Assembly (NCBI RefSeq): GCF_001665835.1
Contig: NZ_LZSX01000074.1
Coordinates: forward strand, 62,001-126,000
From: Mycobacterium colombiense
GTDB lineage: Bacteria; Actinomycetota; Actinomycetes; Mycobacteriales; Mycobacteriaceae
Length of the DNA: 64,000 nt
Reading direction: 5' to 3'
The first letter of the stretch is position 1, and every line of letters starts with the position of its first letter. Positions 39,946 through 48,938 of this stretch are shown here, piece by piece. A program made the translations under genes and the position numbers. Under the pieces are notes generated by a model. The model saw nothing but the letters and a program-made list of their open reading frames with translations, did not search any database and was not told where the DNA came from.

Positions 39946-40854
39946 ATGACTTCCTCTGACCCGGTCAACGCGGACCAATCCGGTTACGTCGACCTGGAGT
40001 CGCTGGCCGCGGACGCCAGCGCCGCCCGCGCAATCGAGGGCATGCAGGAAGCCGCCGCCTCGGAAGATCGCCCGCAGCCCCCCGTCGACCTGACCGCCGC
40101 CGCCTTCTTCGACGTGGACAACACCCTCGTGCAGGGCTCGTCGGCGGTGCATTTCGGACGCGGACTGGCCACGCGCAACTACTTCACCTATCGCGACGTG
40201 GTCGGATTCATCTACGCGCAGGCCAAGTTCCAGATTCTCGGGACGGAAAACAGCAACGACGTCGCCGCCGGCAGGCGCAAGGCGCTCGCCTTCATCGAGG
40301 GCCGATCGGTCGAACAACTGGTCACCCTGGGCGAGGAGATCTACGACGAGATCATCGCCGACAAGATCTGGCCAGGCACCCGCGAGCTCACGCAGATGCA
40401 TCTGGAAGCCGGCCAGCAGGTGTGGCTGATCACCGCCACGCCCTACGAGCTCGCCGCGACCATTGCGCGGCGGCTCGGCCTGACCGGCGCGCTGGGCACG
40501 GTCGCGGAATCGGTCGACGGCGTCTTCACCGGCAGGCTGGTCGGCGACATCTTGCACGGCACCGGCAAGGCGCACGCGGTGCGGTCGCTGGCAATTCGCG
40601 AGGGGCTCAATCTGAAACGATGCACCGCTTACTCGGACAGCTTCAACGACGTCCCCATGCTGTCGCTGGTGGGCACGGCCGTCGCCATCAATCCCGACGC
40701 CCGCCTGCGCGCCCTAGCCCGCGAGCGCGGCTGGGAGATTCGCGATTTCCGCACCGCTCGCAAAGCGGCGCGGATCGGGGTGCCGTCGGCGTTGGCGCTG
40801 GGCGCGGCCGGTGGTGCGCTGGCCGCGCTGGCCTCTCGGCGGCAATCACGCTGA
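39946..40854 (+). CDS. serB1: HAD-IB family phosphatase, SerB1-like
   Basis: 302 residues from the ATG at 39946, seven bases after AGGAGG; the TTG at 39940 is too close to that site. HAD motifs: AAFFDVDNTLVQG (nucleophile Asp in motif I near 58), VWLITATPYEL (motif II Thr), GKAHAVRSLAIREG (motif III Lys), and YSDSFNDVPML (motif IV). The C-terminus is an Ala/Gly-rich hydrophobic segment that may anchor to membrane. The family includes phosphoserine phosphatase; SerB2 is the main one in mycobacteria, so the substrate here is uncertain. Orthologue of Rv0505c. Confidence 0.88.
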   Translation: MTSSDPVNADQSGYVDLESLAADASAARAIEGMQEAAASEDRPQPPVDLTAAAFFDVDNTLVQGSSAVHFGRGLATRNYFTYRDVVGFIYAQAKFQILGTENSNDVAAGRRKALAFIEGRSVEQLVTLGEEIYDEIIADKIWPGTRELTQMHLEAGQQVWLITATPYELAATIARRLGLTGALGTVAESVDGVFTGRLVGDILHGTGKAHAVRSLAIREGLNLKRCTAYSDSFNDVPMLSLVGTAVAINPDARLRALARERGWEIRDFRTARKAARIGVPSALALGAAGGALAALASRRQSR

Positions 40855-40897
40855 TAGGCTGCGCCGCTGAGACACAATCGAGCGGAGGCCATACGCC

Positions 40898-41419
40898 ATG
40901 ACAGTCCCCAAGGAAGCCGAAGGACTCATCGGCAGCCATTACCGCGCACCGGACTACTTCGAGGTCGGGCGCGAGAAGATCCGTGAGTTCGCGCTGGCGA
41001 TCAAGGACGACCACCCGGCCCACTTCGACGAGAGTGAATCCGAAAATGCCGGGTACTCGGACATGGTGGCGCCGCTGACGTTCCTCGCGATCGCCGGGCG
41101 CCGCGTGCAGCTGGAGATTTTCACCAAGTTCAGCATTCCGATCAACATCGCTCGGGTCATTCACCGCGACCAGAAATTCAAGTTCCACCGGCCGATCCTG
41201 GCCCACGATAGGCTGTACTTCGACACATACCTCGACTCGGTGATTGAGTCCCACGGCACCGTGCTGGCGGAGATTCGCAGCGAAGTGACCGATGCCGATG
41301 GAAAGCCGATCGTTACGAGTGTCGTCACAATGCTGGGAGAGTCTTCAAATCAAGCGGACGTTGAGGCTACCGCCGCGGCAGTGGCATCCATATCCGCGGG
41401 GAAGTTAGGGGCGTTGTAA
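40898..41419 (+). CDS. MaoC/HadA-like hotdog protein (UPF0336, Rv0504c orthologue)
   Basis: 173 residues, a single hotdog domain of the FAS1-like/HadA-HadC type (FALAIKDDHPAHFDESES, MVAPLTFLAIAG, RVIHRDQKFKFHRPIL, EIRSEVTDADG). Catalytic Asp and His residues of a hydratase (D...H in DDHPAHFD) are suggestive but not complete on their own; HadA needs HadB for activity. It lies directly before cmaA2: its TAA is next to the cmaA2 ATG. That position links it to mycolic acid metabolism (inference). Confidence 0.88.
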   Translation: MTVPKEAEGLIGSHYRAPDYFEVGREKIREFALAIKDDHPAHFDESESENAGYSDMVAPLTFLAIAGRRVQLEIFTKFSIPINIARVIHRDQKFKFHRPILAHDRLYFDTYLDSVIESHGTVLAEIRSEVTDADGKPIVTSVVTMLGESSNQADVEATAAAVASISAGKLGAL

Positions 41420-42349
41420 ATGTCTGCAGACGGGGACACGGGAAGCACACAACTGAAGCCGCCGGTCGAGAAGGTCCGATCGCACTACGACAAGTCGAAC
41501 GAGTTCTTCAAGCTCTGGCTTGACCCGTCGATGACCTACAGCTGCGGCTACTTCGACGAAAACCCGGATCCGCAGAATCTGACCAAGACGCTGGAAGAGG
41601 CGCAATACGCCAAGCGCAAGCTCGCGCTGGACAAGCTGAACCTCGAGCCGGGCATGACGCTGCTGGACATCGGCAGCGGCTGGGGCTCGACGATGCGGCA
41701 TGCCGTCGCCGAGTACGACGTCAACGTCATCGGCCTGACGCTCAGCGAGAACCAGCACGCACACTGCGTGGCGGAGTTCGAAAAGATGGACAGCCCCCGC
41801 CGCAAGGAGGTGCGGATCCAGGGCTGGGAGGAATTCCCCGGCGACCAACCGATCGACCGCATCGTGTCGCTGGGCGCCTTCGAGCACTTCGCCGACGGCG
41901 CCGGTGACGCCGGATATGAGCGCTACGCCACCTTCTTCAAGAAGTACTATGACCTGCTGCCCGACGACGGCCGCATGCTGCTGCACAGCATCGTGGTGCC
42001 CACCGCCGAGGAGGGCAAAGCGATGGGCTTGCAGGTGAACATGACCCTGCTGCGGTTCATCAGCTTCATCTTGAAGGAGATCTACCCGGGCGGAAAGTTG
42101 CCCCAGGTCGACCTGGTCGACAAGTACGCAACCGACGCCGGTTTCAAGATCGAACGCCACCACTTCATCGGCAAGAACTACGTCCCGACGCTGACCGCCT
42201 GGGGGGATGCCCTCGAGGCGCACAAGGACGAGGCGATCGCCCTGAAGGGGCAAGAGACCTACGACATCTACTTGAAGTACTTGCGGGGCTGCTCGGACCT
42301 GTTCCGCGACGGCTACACCAACGTCTGCCAGTTCACCATGGTCAAATAG
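41420..42349 (+). CDS. cmaA2: Cyclopropane mycolic acid synthase CmaA2
   Basis: 309 residues, SAM-dependent mycolic acid methyltransferase (CmaA2, Rv0503c). It introduces the trans-cyclopropane (and proximal cis) ring into alpha- and keto/methoxy-mycolates. Conserved segments are the N-terminal QLKPPVEKVRSHYDKSNEFF, SAM-binding LLDIGSGWGSTMRHA near 75, LTLSENQHAH and GAFEHFADG. The SAM motif has Ser where CmaA2 of M. tuberculosis has Cys (GCGWG), and there is a small insertion (DENPDPQNL) near 48. The gene starts directly after the preceding stop. A hairpin terminator follows. Confidence 0.94.
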   Translation: MSADGDTGSTQLKPPVEKVRSHYDKSNEFFKLWLDPSMTYSCGYFDENPDPQNLTKTLEEAQYAKRKLALDKLNLEPGMTLLDIGSGWGSTMRHAVAEYDVNVIGLTLSENQHAHCVAEFEKMDSPRRKEVRIQGWEEFPGDQPIDRIVSLGAFEHFADGAGDAGYERYATFFKKYYDLLPDDGRMLLHSIVVPTAEEGKAMGLQVNMTLLRFISFILKEIYPGGKLPQVDLVDKYATDAGFKIERHHFIGKNYVPTLTAWGDALEAHKDEAIALKGQETYDIYLKYLRGCSDLFRDGYTNVCQFTMVK

Positions 42350-42367
42350 TCGGCTTCTTCAAAGGTC

Positions 42368-42397
42368 AACGCCACCACGGATTTCCGCGGTGGCGTT
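42368..42397. terminator. Bidirectional hairpin terminator after cmaA2
   Basis: A 9-bp perfect stem, AACGCCACC with GGTGGCGTT, around an inner CGG/CCG pairing, followed by TTTCCTTATT. It lies between the convergent cmaA2 and Rv0502-like genes, so it could stop both. Confidence 0.75.
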
Positions 42398-42421
42398 TCC
42401 TTATTGCGCGGCTCGGCCGAG

Positions 42422-43486
42422 TCAGCCGAAAAAGATGTTGCGGCGGCCGGCGAGCAGCCGGTACAGCGTCTGCTGGATGGTCTCGCGGACCTGGTCGGTC
42501 AGCTCGAAAGTGACCATCGGGTCGTCGGCGTCGGCGGCCGAGTAGTCGTCGGTGTAGATCGGCTCACCGAACGCGATGTGCCACTTCGACGGCAGCGGAA
42601 TCAGACCCACGGGCCCGGCCAGCGGGAACAGCGGCGTGATCGGGAAGTATGGCAGCCCGAACAGCCGCGCCAGCAACTTGACGTCCGTCAGCATCGGGTA
42701 GATCTCTTCGGACCCGATGATCGAGCAGGGAATGATCGGCGCCTTGGTCCGCAGCGCCGCGGTGACGAATCCGCCGCGGCCGAACCGCTGCAGCCGGTAG
42801 CGGTCCTCGAACCGCTTGCCCAGCCCCTTGTACCCCTCCGGGAAAACGGCGGTGAGCTCGCCGCCGGCGAGCAACCGGTGCGCGTCCGTCGTGCAGGCCA
42901 TGGTGTGGCCGGCCTTGCGGGCCGCCTCCCCCACGACGGGCAGATCGAACACCATGTCGGCAGCGAGCAGCCGCATGTCCCGCTGCGCGGGGTGCTCGTC
43001 GTGGACGGCCACCGACAGCATCAACCCGTCGAACGGCAACACACCCGCGTGGTTGGCGACTACCAGCCCGGCGCCCTCGGTCGGCAGGTTCTCGATCCCG
43101 CTCACGTCGACCCGGAACCAGGACCGGAAGAACGGCCGCAGCAACGGCCGAACGATCGCGCTGTTGAAGTGCGGGTCGAAGCCGAACTCGTCGACGCTGT
43201 AGTCGCCGGTGAGTCGCTGGCGGAGGAATCCGGCAACCGAGGCGACGCGCTGCGCCAGGTCGTTCAGCGGTGCATCGGCGGGCGAGGCCCCCGCGGCGCG
43301 CCGGTGCTCATCGATTTCACGGACGACCGCGGCGATCTGCTCGGCCGATGCGCGGCCGTTCGGATCGGACAGTAACGAAGGATGCTGACGAGACGACTCT
43401 GCTCTTTGATCGGCTCTCCGACGAGCCGCTACCCGACCCCGATTAGTGTGCAGTGGAATGACATTCGCTCTGGTTTCACCCGCCAC
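42422..43486 (-). CDS. Glycerolipid acyltransferase-like protein (PlsC family; Rv0502 orthologue)
   Basis: 354 residues from GTG 43486, 5 bp after the galE2 stop. A GNAT/LPLAT-type fold: VVANHAGVLPFD (the His/Asp motif, with six residues between), FPEGYKG (block III), IIPCSIIGSEEIYP. The N-terminal Arg-rich stretch (RRRADQRAESSRQHP) is disordered. The spacing in the first motif is that of the DGAT2/hemolysin-like branch. Acyl transfer to glycerol or glycosyl lipid is inferred. Confidence 0.83.
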   Translation of the reverse strand: MAGETRANVIPLHTNRGRVAARRRADQRAESSRQHPSLLSDPNGRASAEQIAAVVREIDEHRRAAGASPADAPLNDLAQRVASVAGFLRQRLTGDYSVDEFGFDPHFNSAIVRPLLRPFFRSWFRVDVSGIENLPTEGAGLVVANHAGVLPFDGLMLSVAVHDEHPAQRDMRLLAADMVFDLPVVGEAARKAGHTMACTTDAHRLLAGGELTAVFPEGYKGLGKRFEDRYRLQRFGRGGFVTAALRTKAPIIPCSIIGSEEIYPMLTDVKLLARLFGLPYFPITPLFPLAGPVGLIPLPSKWHIAFGEPIYTDDYSAADADDPMVTFELTDQVRETIQQTLYRLLAGRRNIFFG

Positions 43487-43491
43487 GATAC

Positions 43492-44619
43492 CTACCTGAC
43501 CCCACCCCACGGAATTGGATTTCGGCTACCCCAACGCTGAGCTAGGGCTATGGCGCGACCTTCCCAGGAGCGTACCCGATGTGGGTCGATTATGGGAGTC
43601 AAGCTTCGGCCGCGGACGTAGTCGTCAAAAGCGTCCGCAGTCGACCATTTTGGTTGATAGCCAAGTTCTGATCGCATTCGGCTGGTATCCATCACTCGCC
43701 CATAACTCAAGTAATCAAACTGATCTCGACTGATCTCGTTGTAACGGTTTGCGCGCCGTAACGAGTCCAGCGCCCACACGCCGAAACCCGGTACCGGCAA
43801 AGGAATCCGGCCGGCCCGCCGGATCGCCTGCGACAGCATGATGATGCCGTCGGCGGCGATGTTGAACGTTCCCGCCTTGCCCGCCATCGCCGCGCGCTCC
43901 AGCGCACCCAGCGCATCCTGCTCGTGCAGCAGTTGCAGGCGTGCGTCGCGGCCGAGCATGGTCGGCACCAAAGGTCCGGCCAGATAACGCGACAGCGTGG
44001 TGTCCATCGCCGGGCCGATCATGTTGCCCAGCCGCAGAATCGTCACCGCGATGTCCGGCCGGCGCCGTCCCAAACCGCGCGCGTAGGCCTCGATGTCGAG
44101 GCTGTCCTTGGCGAAACCGTCGCGGAAGGGTCGACGGCTGGTGCTGTCCTCGGTGAACATCACCGGATCGTGAGCACTCGACCCGTACACCTCGGACGTC
44201 GACTTGAGCACCACCCGGCGCACCGAGGGCGCCTTCTGACAGGCCGCGAACAGCTGCATCGCGCCCATCACGTTGATCTCTTTCAACGCCGCGGTACCGC
44301 CAGACCTCGGCGCGTACGACGCGGCCGCCGCATGCACCACCGTGTCCACGTCGCCGTTGCGAATCACCTTGGCTATGAAGGGATTACGGATGTCGGCGCG
44401 GACGAACTCGGCGCGGCCCATCCGGCGCAGCATGTCCTTGCTCGGGGCTATTGCATCCACCGCGATGACCCCTTTGATCATCGGGTTCTGCGCGAGCCGA
44501 GCCGTCAGGTAACCGCCCAGAAACCGGCAGGCACCAGTGACCAGCACGACTTTTGGGTAATGCACCGTGTTGCCTGCGGTGTCACCCGGCCCGGCGTTCT
44601 CCCCATTCGACGGATCCAC
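43492..44619 (-). CDS. galE2: NAD-dependent epimerase/dehydratase, GalE2-like (Rv0501 orthologue)
   Basis: 375 residues from GTG 44619. The extended SDR domain has VTGACRFLGGYL near residue 28 (a modified TGxxGxxG), VHAAAASYAPRSGG, and VVLKSTSEVYGS (Ser, then Tyr). The usual YxxxK Tyr is in EAYARGLGRRRPD, which lacks the Lys spacing of true SDRs. The catalytic pair is therefore uncertain, and the enzyme may act as a binding or regulatory relative. The protein is close to Rv0501 throughout. Coupled to the acyltransferase downstream. Confidence 0.88.
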   Translation of the reverse strand: MDPSNGENAGPGDTAGNTVHYPKVVLVTGACRFLGGYLTARLAQNPMIKGVIAVDAIAPSKDMLRRMGRAEFVRADIRNPFIAKVIRNGDVDTVVHAAAASYAPRSGGTAALKEINVMGAMQLFAACQKAPSVRRVVLKSTSEVYGSSAHDPVMFTEDSTSRRPFRDGFAKDSLDIEAYARGLGRRRPDIAVTILRLGNMIGPAMDTTLSRYLAGPLVPTMLGRDARLQLLHEQDALGALERAAMAGKAGTFNIAADGIIMLSQAIRRAGRIPLPVPGFGVWALDSLRRANRYNEISRDQFDYLSYGRVMDTSRMRSELGYQPKWSTADAFDDYVRGRSLTPIIDPHRVRSWEGRAIALAQRWGSRNPIPWGGVR

Positions 44620-44670
44620 CCGAACAGCCTAGCGGCCAGGCGAGATGGCGGCACTATGCCGCGGACGGGG

Positions 44671-44772
44671 TTACTTACCGAGTTTTCTGCGCTGCACCCG
44701 GGTGCGACGCAGCAGCTTGCGGTGCTTCTTCTTCGACATACGCTTGCGCCGCTTCTTGATTACTGAACCCAT
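44671..44772 (-). CDS. Small ribosomal subunit protein bS22
   Basis: 33 residues, [19 protein letters not shown]... ending in QRRKLGK, extremely basic. It has the AURKAIP1/COX24 (mS38-like) signature and matches the mycobacterial protein bS22 first seen in M. smegmatis ribosome structures, annotated Rv0500B in M. tuberculosis. It binds 16S rRNA. The ATG has a GCGGAGTTC site. Its place between the excisionase-like gene and galE2 is conserved. Confidence 0.92.
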
Positions 44773-44920
44773 GAACTCCGCTATCTGACCGGTGACCTTG
44801 CTTCAAAGATTGGACCCGGACACTTTACCCGGCGGAACGCATCGAACACCAAACCGGCGTCGACCGATCGCCGCGTAACCGCGAAGCCTGGGTGCCGCCC
44901 GTGAGCGGCACCGTTTCAGG

Positions 44921-45178
44921 TCAGCCGGCGTCGAAGTAGGACGTCTCCAGCATGTCGTGGACGGCCTTGGCGTGCACCCGGAAGGACCGGCCCACCCGGA
45001 CCGCGGGCAGCTCGCCGTTATGCACAAGCCGATACACCGTCATCTTGGAGACCCGCATCAACGCCGCTACCTCAGCGACGGTGAGAAACTGCGTCCTGCC
45101 CTGCTGGCCGTCAACGGAACTGGCGTCCCGTGGCTTACCTGCAGCATCTCGCGCTGATGGCCCGTTACTAGACGTCAT
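44921..45178 (-). CDS. Helix-turn-helix protein, excisionase (MerR/BldC-like) type (Rv0500A)
   Basis: 85 residues. The winged-HTH core is FLTVAEVAALMRVSKMTVYRLVHNGELPAVRVGRSFRVH at about 31-69. A disordered Ser/Ala/Gly N-terminus and a short conserved tail, DMLETSYFDAG, flank it. The fold resembles Streptomyces BldC, which has a developmental role; a DNA target cannot be read from sequence. ATG at 45178. Orthologue of Rv0500A. Confidence 0.87.
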   Translation of the reverse strand: MTSSNGPSARDAAGKPRDASSVDGQQGRTQFLTVAEVAALMRVSKMTVYRLVHNGELPAVRVGRSFRVHAKAVHDMLETSYFDAG

Positions 45179-45316
45179 CGCAACCCAATCGTGTCAGGCA
45201 CGCGCATGCCAGCGGCTTCCCCTCCGCTGGCACCCACACGTGCTTACACAAGGAGAATAGCGGGACTAATGGGGTTACTGGTACTGGTGGGGGACAATCA
45301 GTTCAAAAAACTTGGA

Positions 45317-46204
45317 TTACTCTGATGTAATTCTTAGCTGCTCAGAGCGCATTTTGGCGGCTTGAACGGCCGCGTCCACGGCCGCGCGCAGGCCCGCCCG
45401 TTCCAGCTCACGCAGGCCGGCCGCGGTGGTACCGCCGGGCGAGGTCACCGTCGCTCTCAGCTGCGTCGCCGTGGCATCCACCCGCAGCCCCGGGGCCTCG
45501 GCCTCACCCAGCTGCCGATCGGCGTCCATGCGCTCGAGCAGCATCGCGGCCGAGCCCGCCATGGTCTGCGCGGTCAGGTCGGCGGCCACCTCGCGGCTCA
45601 GACCCGCGGCGACGCCGGCGTCGACCAGGGCCTCGACCAGCAAGAAGAAATACGCGGGTCCGGAGCCCGACAGCGCGGTGACGGCGTCCATCTGGCCCTC
45701 CGGCACGCTCAGCACGCCGCCGACGGAGTCGAACAGGGCCGAGACCCCTTCGAGCTGCGGCGCGGTGACGAACCTCCCCTTGGCCAGGGCCGTGACCCCG
45801 GCGCCGACCAGGGCCGCCGCGTTCGGCATGGCCCGCACCACCGGCGTCCCGGCCGGAAGCTTCGACTCGAAGTAGGTGATGGTGATCCCGGCCGCGACCG
45901 TGACGAAGACCTGCTCGGCGGTGTCGCTCTCGGCGGCGGCCGCCGCGCGGGCGATCTCGGCCATCACCGACTCGACGTCGGCCGGCTTGACCGCGACCAC
46001 GACGAAGGACGCGTTCTCCACCGCGTCGGACACCGAGCTGATCAGCACCGAATACGTGTCCGCCAGATACTTGGCGCGCTCGGGGACACGCTCGACCACC
46101 ACCAGGTCCTTGACCTGCCGGCCCGCCCGCAGCAGACCCGACAGCAGTGCCTCCCCGATGCTGCCGCCACCGATGATCGCGATTCTTGCCATGCCGGACA
46201 GCAT
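45317..46204 (-). CDS. proC: Pyrroline-5-carboxylate reductase ProC
   Basis: 295 residues from ATG 46204 (MLSGMARIAIIGGGSIGEALLSG), the length of M. tuberculosis ProC. Alternatives are ATG 46192 (MARIA) and GTG 46213, which has AGGA upstream. NAD(P) motif GGGSIGEA; VKPADVESV; VVRAMPNAAALVGAG; dimer/active-site segment ALSGSGPAYFFL and SPGGTTAAGLRELE. It reduces 1-pyrroline-5-carboxylate to proline. The stop of the preceding thioesterase-like gene is 6-15 bp upstream. Orthologue of Rv0500. Confidence 0.96.
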   Translation of the reverse strand: MLSGMARIAIIGGGSIGEALLSGLLRAGRQVKDLVVVERVPERAKYLADTYSVLISSVSDAVENASFVVVAVKPADVESVMAEIARAAAAAESDTAEQVFVTVAAGITITYFESKLPAGTPVVRAMPNAAALVGAGVTALAKGRFVTAPQLEGVSALFDSVGGVLSVPEGQMDAVTALSGSGPAYFFLLVEALVDAGVAAGLSREVAADLTAQTMAGSAAMLLERMDADRQLGEAEAPGLRVDATATQLRATVTSPGGTTAAGLRELERAGLRAAVDAAVQAAKMRSEQLRITSE

Positions 46205-46219
46205 CGCAGACACCGCGTC

Positions 46220-47071
46220 CTAGCGAGCGGCAGGGACCAATGCCAATTGGCGGGCCTGCACCACCAGGCGGCCCAGGCTGTCGACGACGGTGTGGTCCTC
46301 GTCGAACCAGTCCTGCCCGATCTCGGTGCAGGTCGCGACGATGCGCAGCCAGCCGTCGGCCGGCAGGCCCCGCAGAAACGCCGTGAGCTGGATCGTGGGC
46401 GCCCAGCCGGTGCGGTCCACGGCGAAGGTCACCGGCGCCGACAGATCGCCGCACATGAGCGCGAACAGCGCGTCTGGGGCCACCCCCCGGGGGCGCGCCC
46501 ACATCTGGATCACCGGCGGGCGCCCGTCGCTGCGCGGCGCCATCGTCGACAGCACCGGCCGCACGTCGCAGCCCTCCCCCAGGTGCACCAGGCCGGCCAG
46601 CGGATGACCCGGTCCGATCGGCTCGATGTCGTCTGGGGGCTCGGGCGCCATCAGGTCCAGCACCGGGTTGGCCGACAGCAGCGGCTTTGCTACCCCTTCC
46701 GAGCCGTCCCGATGCCAGTGCTCGGGCTCGCCGAGGTTCACCACGGCGTGCACCGCGGTGCGATCGCCCTGGTTGAGCTCGACATCGACGGCGCTGATCC
46801 GGCGGCCCCGCTTGCGGATCGAGGTCACCAACTGCACCTGACCGGGGTCGGGCGCCCACAGGAAGCTCGCCGACACCGCGACCGGCTGCTGGGCCGACTC
46901 GAGACCGTCGGGCCGGGCACCGCAGGCGGTGCGGGCGGCGTTGGCGCACAGCGCCAGCATCGCGCCGCCGTGCACCTTGGGACCGATGGTCCAGCGCTTG
47001 TCGAGCTCGCCCTCAAAGACGCCTGAACCGACCTCCCGCAACGTCATTGCGGTGGTGAATAACGCACTCAT
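46220..47071 (-). CDS. Thioesterase-family (double hotdog) protein (Rv0499 orthologue)
   Basis: 283 residues from ATG 47071, with GGGAGAAA nine bases upstream. Two hotdog halves are visible (KVHGGAMLALCANAART near 32, and DALFALMCGDLSAP near 190), the TesB-like arrangement. Conserved segments are VSASFLWAPDPG, KRGRRISAVDVELNQGDRTAVHA. Acyl-CoA hydrolysis is inferred; the catalytic residues (Asp, Gln, Thr) of TesB cannot be assigned with confidence. It lies 25 bp after the TIM-barrel protein on the same strand. Confidence 0.82.
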   Translation of the reverse strand: MSALFTTAMTLREVGSGVFEGELDKRWTIGPKVHGGAMLALCANAARTACGARPDGLESAQQPVAVSASFLWAPDPGQVQLVTSIRKRGRRISAVDVELNQGDRTAVHAVVNLGEPEHWHRDGSEGVAKPLLSANPVLDLMAPEPPDDIEPIGPGHPLAGLVHLGEGCDVRPVLSTMAPRSDGRPPVIQMWARPRGVAPDALFALMCGDLSAPVTFAVDRTGWAPTIQLTAFLRGLPADGWLRIVATCTEIGQDWFDEDHTVVDSLGRLVVQARQLALVPAAR

Positions 47072-47096
47072 GTTGTCTGGATTTCTCCCGGCTTGG

Positions 47097-47939
47097 TCAG
47101 CGCAGCAGATGCGTGCGGGCAAACTGCAGCGATTCGGCGAGCATGGCCTCGCGCTCGTTGGCGGAACGCGCGCTGGACGTCGACACCTCCAGGATGACGT
47201 GGCCGGCGAAATGGCTGCCGGCCAGCATCTGGCACACCTCGGCGGTGGGTTGGGTGCCGCGCCCGGGCACCAGGTGCTCGTCGGCGGGCAGGCCGTTGCC
47301 GTCGCACAGGTGCAGGTGCACCAGCCCCGCCCCCATCCGCTGCGCCATGTCGAGCGAGTCGGTGCCCGCGGTCGCGGTGTGGGACAGGTCAAGCGTGTAG
47401 TGCGCGTGGTTGCCGTCGAGCGGGTCGAAGGAGGGCGCGAACGCCGAGATGGCCGCGCCGGGCCCGCCGCCGCGTTTGCGCATCCGTTCCAGCGACTGGC
47501 CGGCCCCGAACAACCGGTCCGCCCGGAACGGGAACATGTTCTCCACCGCGACCATCACGTCGCTGGACGCTTCCAGCTTCGCCACCTGCTCGGAGAAACC
47601 CTCGGCGTAGCGCCGCTGCCAGCGAAACGGCGGGTGCACGACCACGGTCTGGGCGCCCAGCTGCTCGGCGGCGTGCACGCTGCGATCCAGCTTGGGGACC
47701 GGGTTGGCTCCCCACACCCGCTGCGAGATCAGCAGGCAGGGCGCGTGCACCGACAACACCGGGACGCGGTAGCGCTGCGACAGCTTCTTGACGGCGGCGA
47801 CGTCCTGGCTGACCGACTCGGCCCACACCATCAGCTCGACGCCGTCGTAGCCGAGCCGGGCCGCGTACTCGAAGGCCGCCTCGGCCCGCAACGGGTACAC
47901 CGAAGCCGTGGAAAGGCCGACTTTGATGGCGGGGCGCAC
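47097..47939 (-). CDS. Xylose isomerase-like TIM barrel protein (Rv0498 orthologue)
   Basis: 280 residues from GTG 47939. A (beta/alpha)8 barrel of the AP-endonuclease-2/sugar-isomerase family: KVGLSTASVYP, LGYDGVELMVW, VLSVHAP, VVVHPPFRWQ, AVENMFPF, TLDLSHTATAG, LVHLHLCDGNG, and EVSTSS. The metal-binding His/Glu/Asp residues occur at the strand ends. No specific substrate can be named. Part of a run proC, Rv0499-like, Rv0498-like, Rv0497-like, ppx1 on one strand. Confidence 0.85.
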   Translation of the reverse strand: MRPAIKVGLSTASVYPLRAEAAFEYAARLGYDGVELMVWAESVSQDVAAVKKLSQRYRVPVLSVHAPCLLISQRVWGANPVPKLDRSVHAAEQLGAQTVVVHPPFRWQRRYAEGFSEQVAKLEASSDVMVAVENMFPFRADRLFGAGQSLERMRKRGGGPGAAISAFAPSFDPLDGNHAHYTLDLSHTATAGTDSLDMAQRMGAGLVHLHLCDGNGLPADEHLVPGRGTQPTAEVCQMLAGSHFAGHVILEVSTSSARSANEREAMLAESLQFARTHLLR

Positions 47940-47954
47940 TGTCTACGGTGCCGC

Positions 47955-48938
47955 TTAGCCCGATTGCAACGACAGTGCCAAGGGCCCCAGGGTGATCAGC
48001 GCACCCACCGCGACCGCGATCAACGTGCTGGCGATGTCCTCGGTCTTGCGAACCACCCGCACCCCGGCCACCAGGCCCAGGATGACCAGCACCGATAGCA
48101 CCAGCGCCACCAGGCTGTTCCAGCGCCACAGCTGGTCGAAGGCCACGAACAGCCCACCGCCGAACGCGACGGCCAGCATCGACTGCAGCACGACCACGCC
48201 GCCGCGCCACACCGCGTCGAATCTGCCCTGCTCCGGGTGAGCGTCCGCGCCGGCGTCGGCGTGCCGGTCCTCGAGATCGAGGTGCTCGTCGCCGCCGAGC
48301 ACTCCGGCCGGCAGCGGCCCCGAGCCGTCCTCGTCGTCCTCGTCATCCCCGGATCGCAGGAAGGAGCGCACGTAGGCGGAGTCCTCCAGCGCCGGTTCGG
48401 CCTCGCGCACTTCGGAGTCCATGACGTCCACCGGGACGTCGCCGTAGTGGTCCAGCGGGTCGAAGCTCATGTCCTCGGCCCCTGAGCCGGCCTGGCCGGT
48501 GCCGTTGGCGGACGAGCCCGGGCCGGCTTCGGGCAACGGCCGCGGGTATTCGCTGCGCTCGGGCCCCGGCGCGCGCTTGGGCTGCGGCGGTGACTTGGGC
48601 CAGCGCGGCTCGGGCTCGGACCAGTAGGGCGCCTTTGGCTCGGCTTTGCTTACCGGTTCGGCCTCCCGGGCGGCGGGCTCGGCGGGCGGGGCTGCATCGA
48701 CTGCGTCGATCGTGTCCGTGGCTTCGTTGGCGTTGCTTCCGGTTTCGTCGTCGTCATCGCGGATCGCCGGGAGGTCGCCGGTCAGTTCGGCGACGGTCAC
48801 CGAGTCGCTGTCGCCGCGCCGGCGGCGACGCCGCCGGGTGACCGCCGGGGCGCCGATGGTTCCGTTTCTTGCCAGCAACTCGGCAACCGAGATGGGCCGG
48901 GTGCCGGGGCTCTCTGCCTCGAAGTGCGGTCCGGTCAT
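47955..48938 (-). CDS. Conserved acidic membrane protein (Rv0497 orthologue)
   Basis: 327 residues. An N-terminal cytosolic half is disordered and acidic, with an Arg-rich patch (RRRRRRRGDSDS near 36), several Pro and Glu/Asp runs (GDDEDDEDGSG), and possible phospho-acceptor sites. The C-terminal quarter has three membrane helices (about 243-320: GGVVVLQSMLAVAFGGGLFV, NSLVALVLSVLVILGLV, STLIAVAVGALITLGPL). Function unknown. The ATG overlaps the ppx1 stop (ATGA, 48935-48938), so it is translationally coupled to ppx1. Confidence 0.85.
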   Translation of the reverse strand: MTGPHFEAESPGTRPISVAELLARNGTIGAPAVTRRRRRRRGDSDSVTVAELTGDLPAIRDDDDETGSNANEATDTIDAVDAAPPAEPAAREAEPVSKAEPKAPYWSEPEPRWPKSPPQPKRAPGPERSEYPRPLPEAGPGSSANGTGQAGSGAEDMSFDPLDHYGDVPVDVMDSEVREAEPALEDSAYVRSFLRSGDDEDDEDGSGPLPAGVLGGDEHLDLEDRHADAGADAHPEQGRFDAVWRGGVVVLQSMLAVAFGGGLFVAFDQLWRWNSLVALVLSVLVILGLVAGVRVVRKTEDIASTLIAVAVGALITLGPLALSLQSG

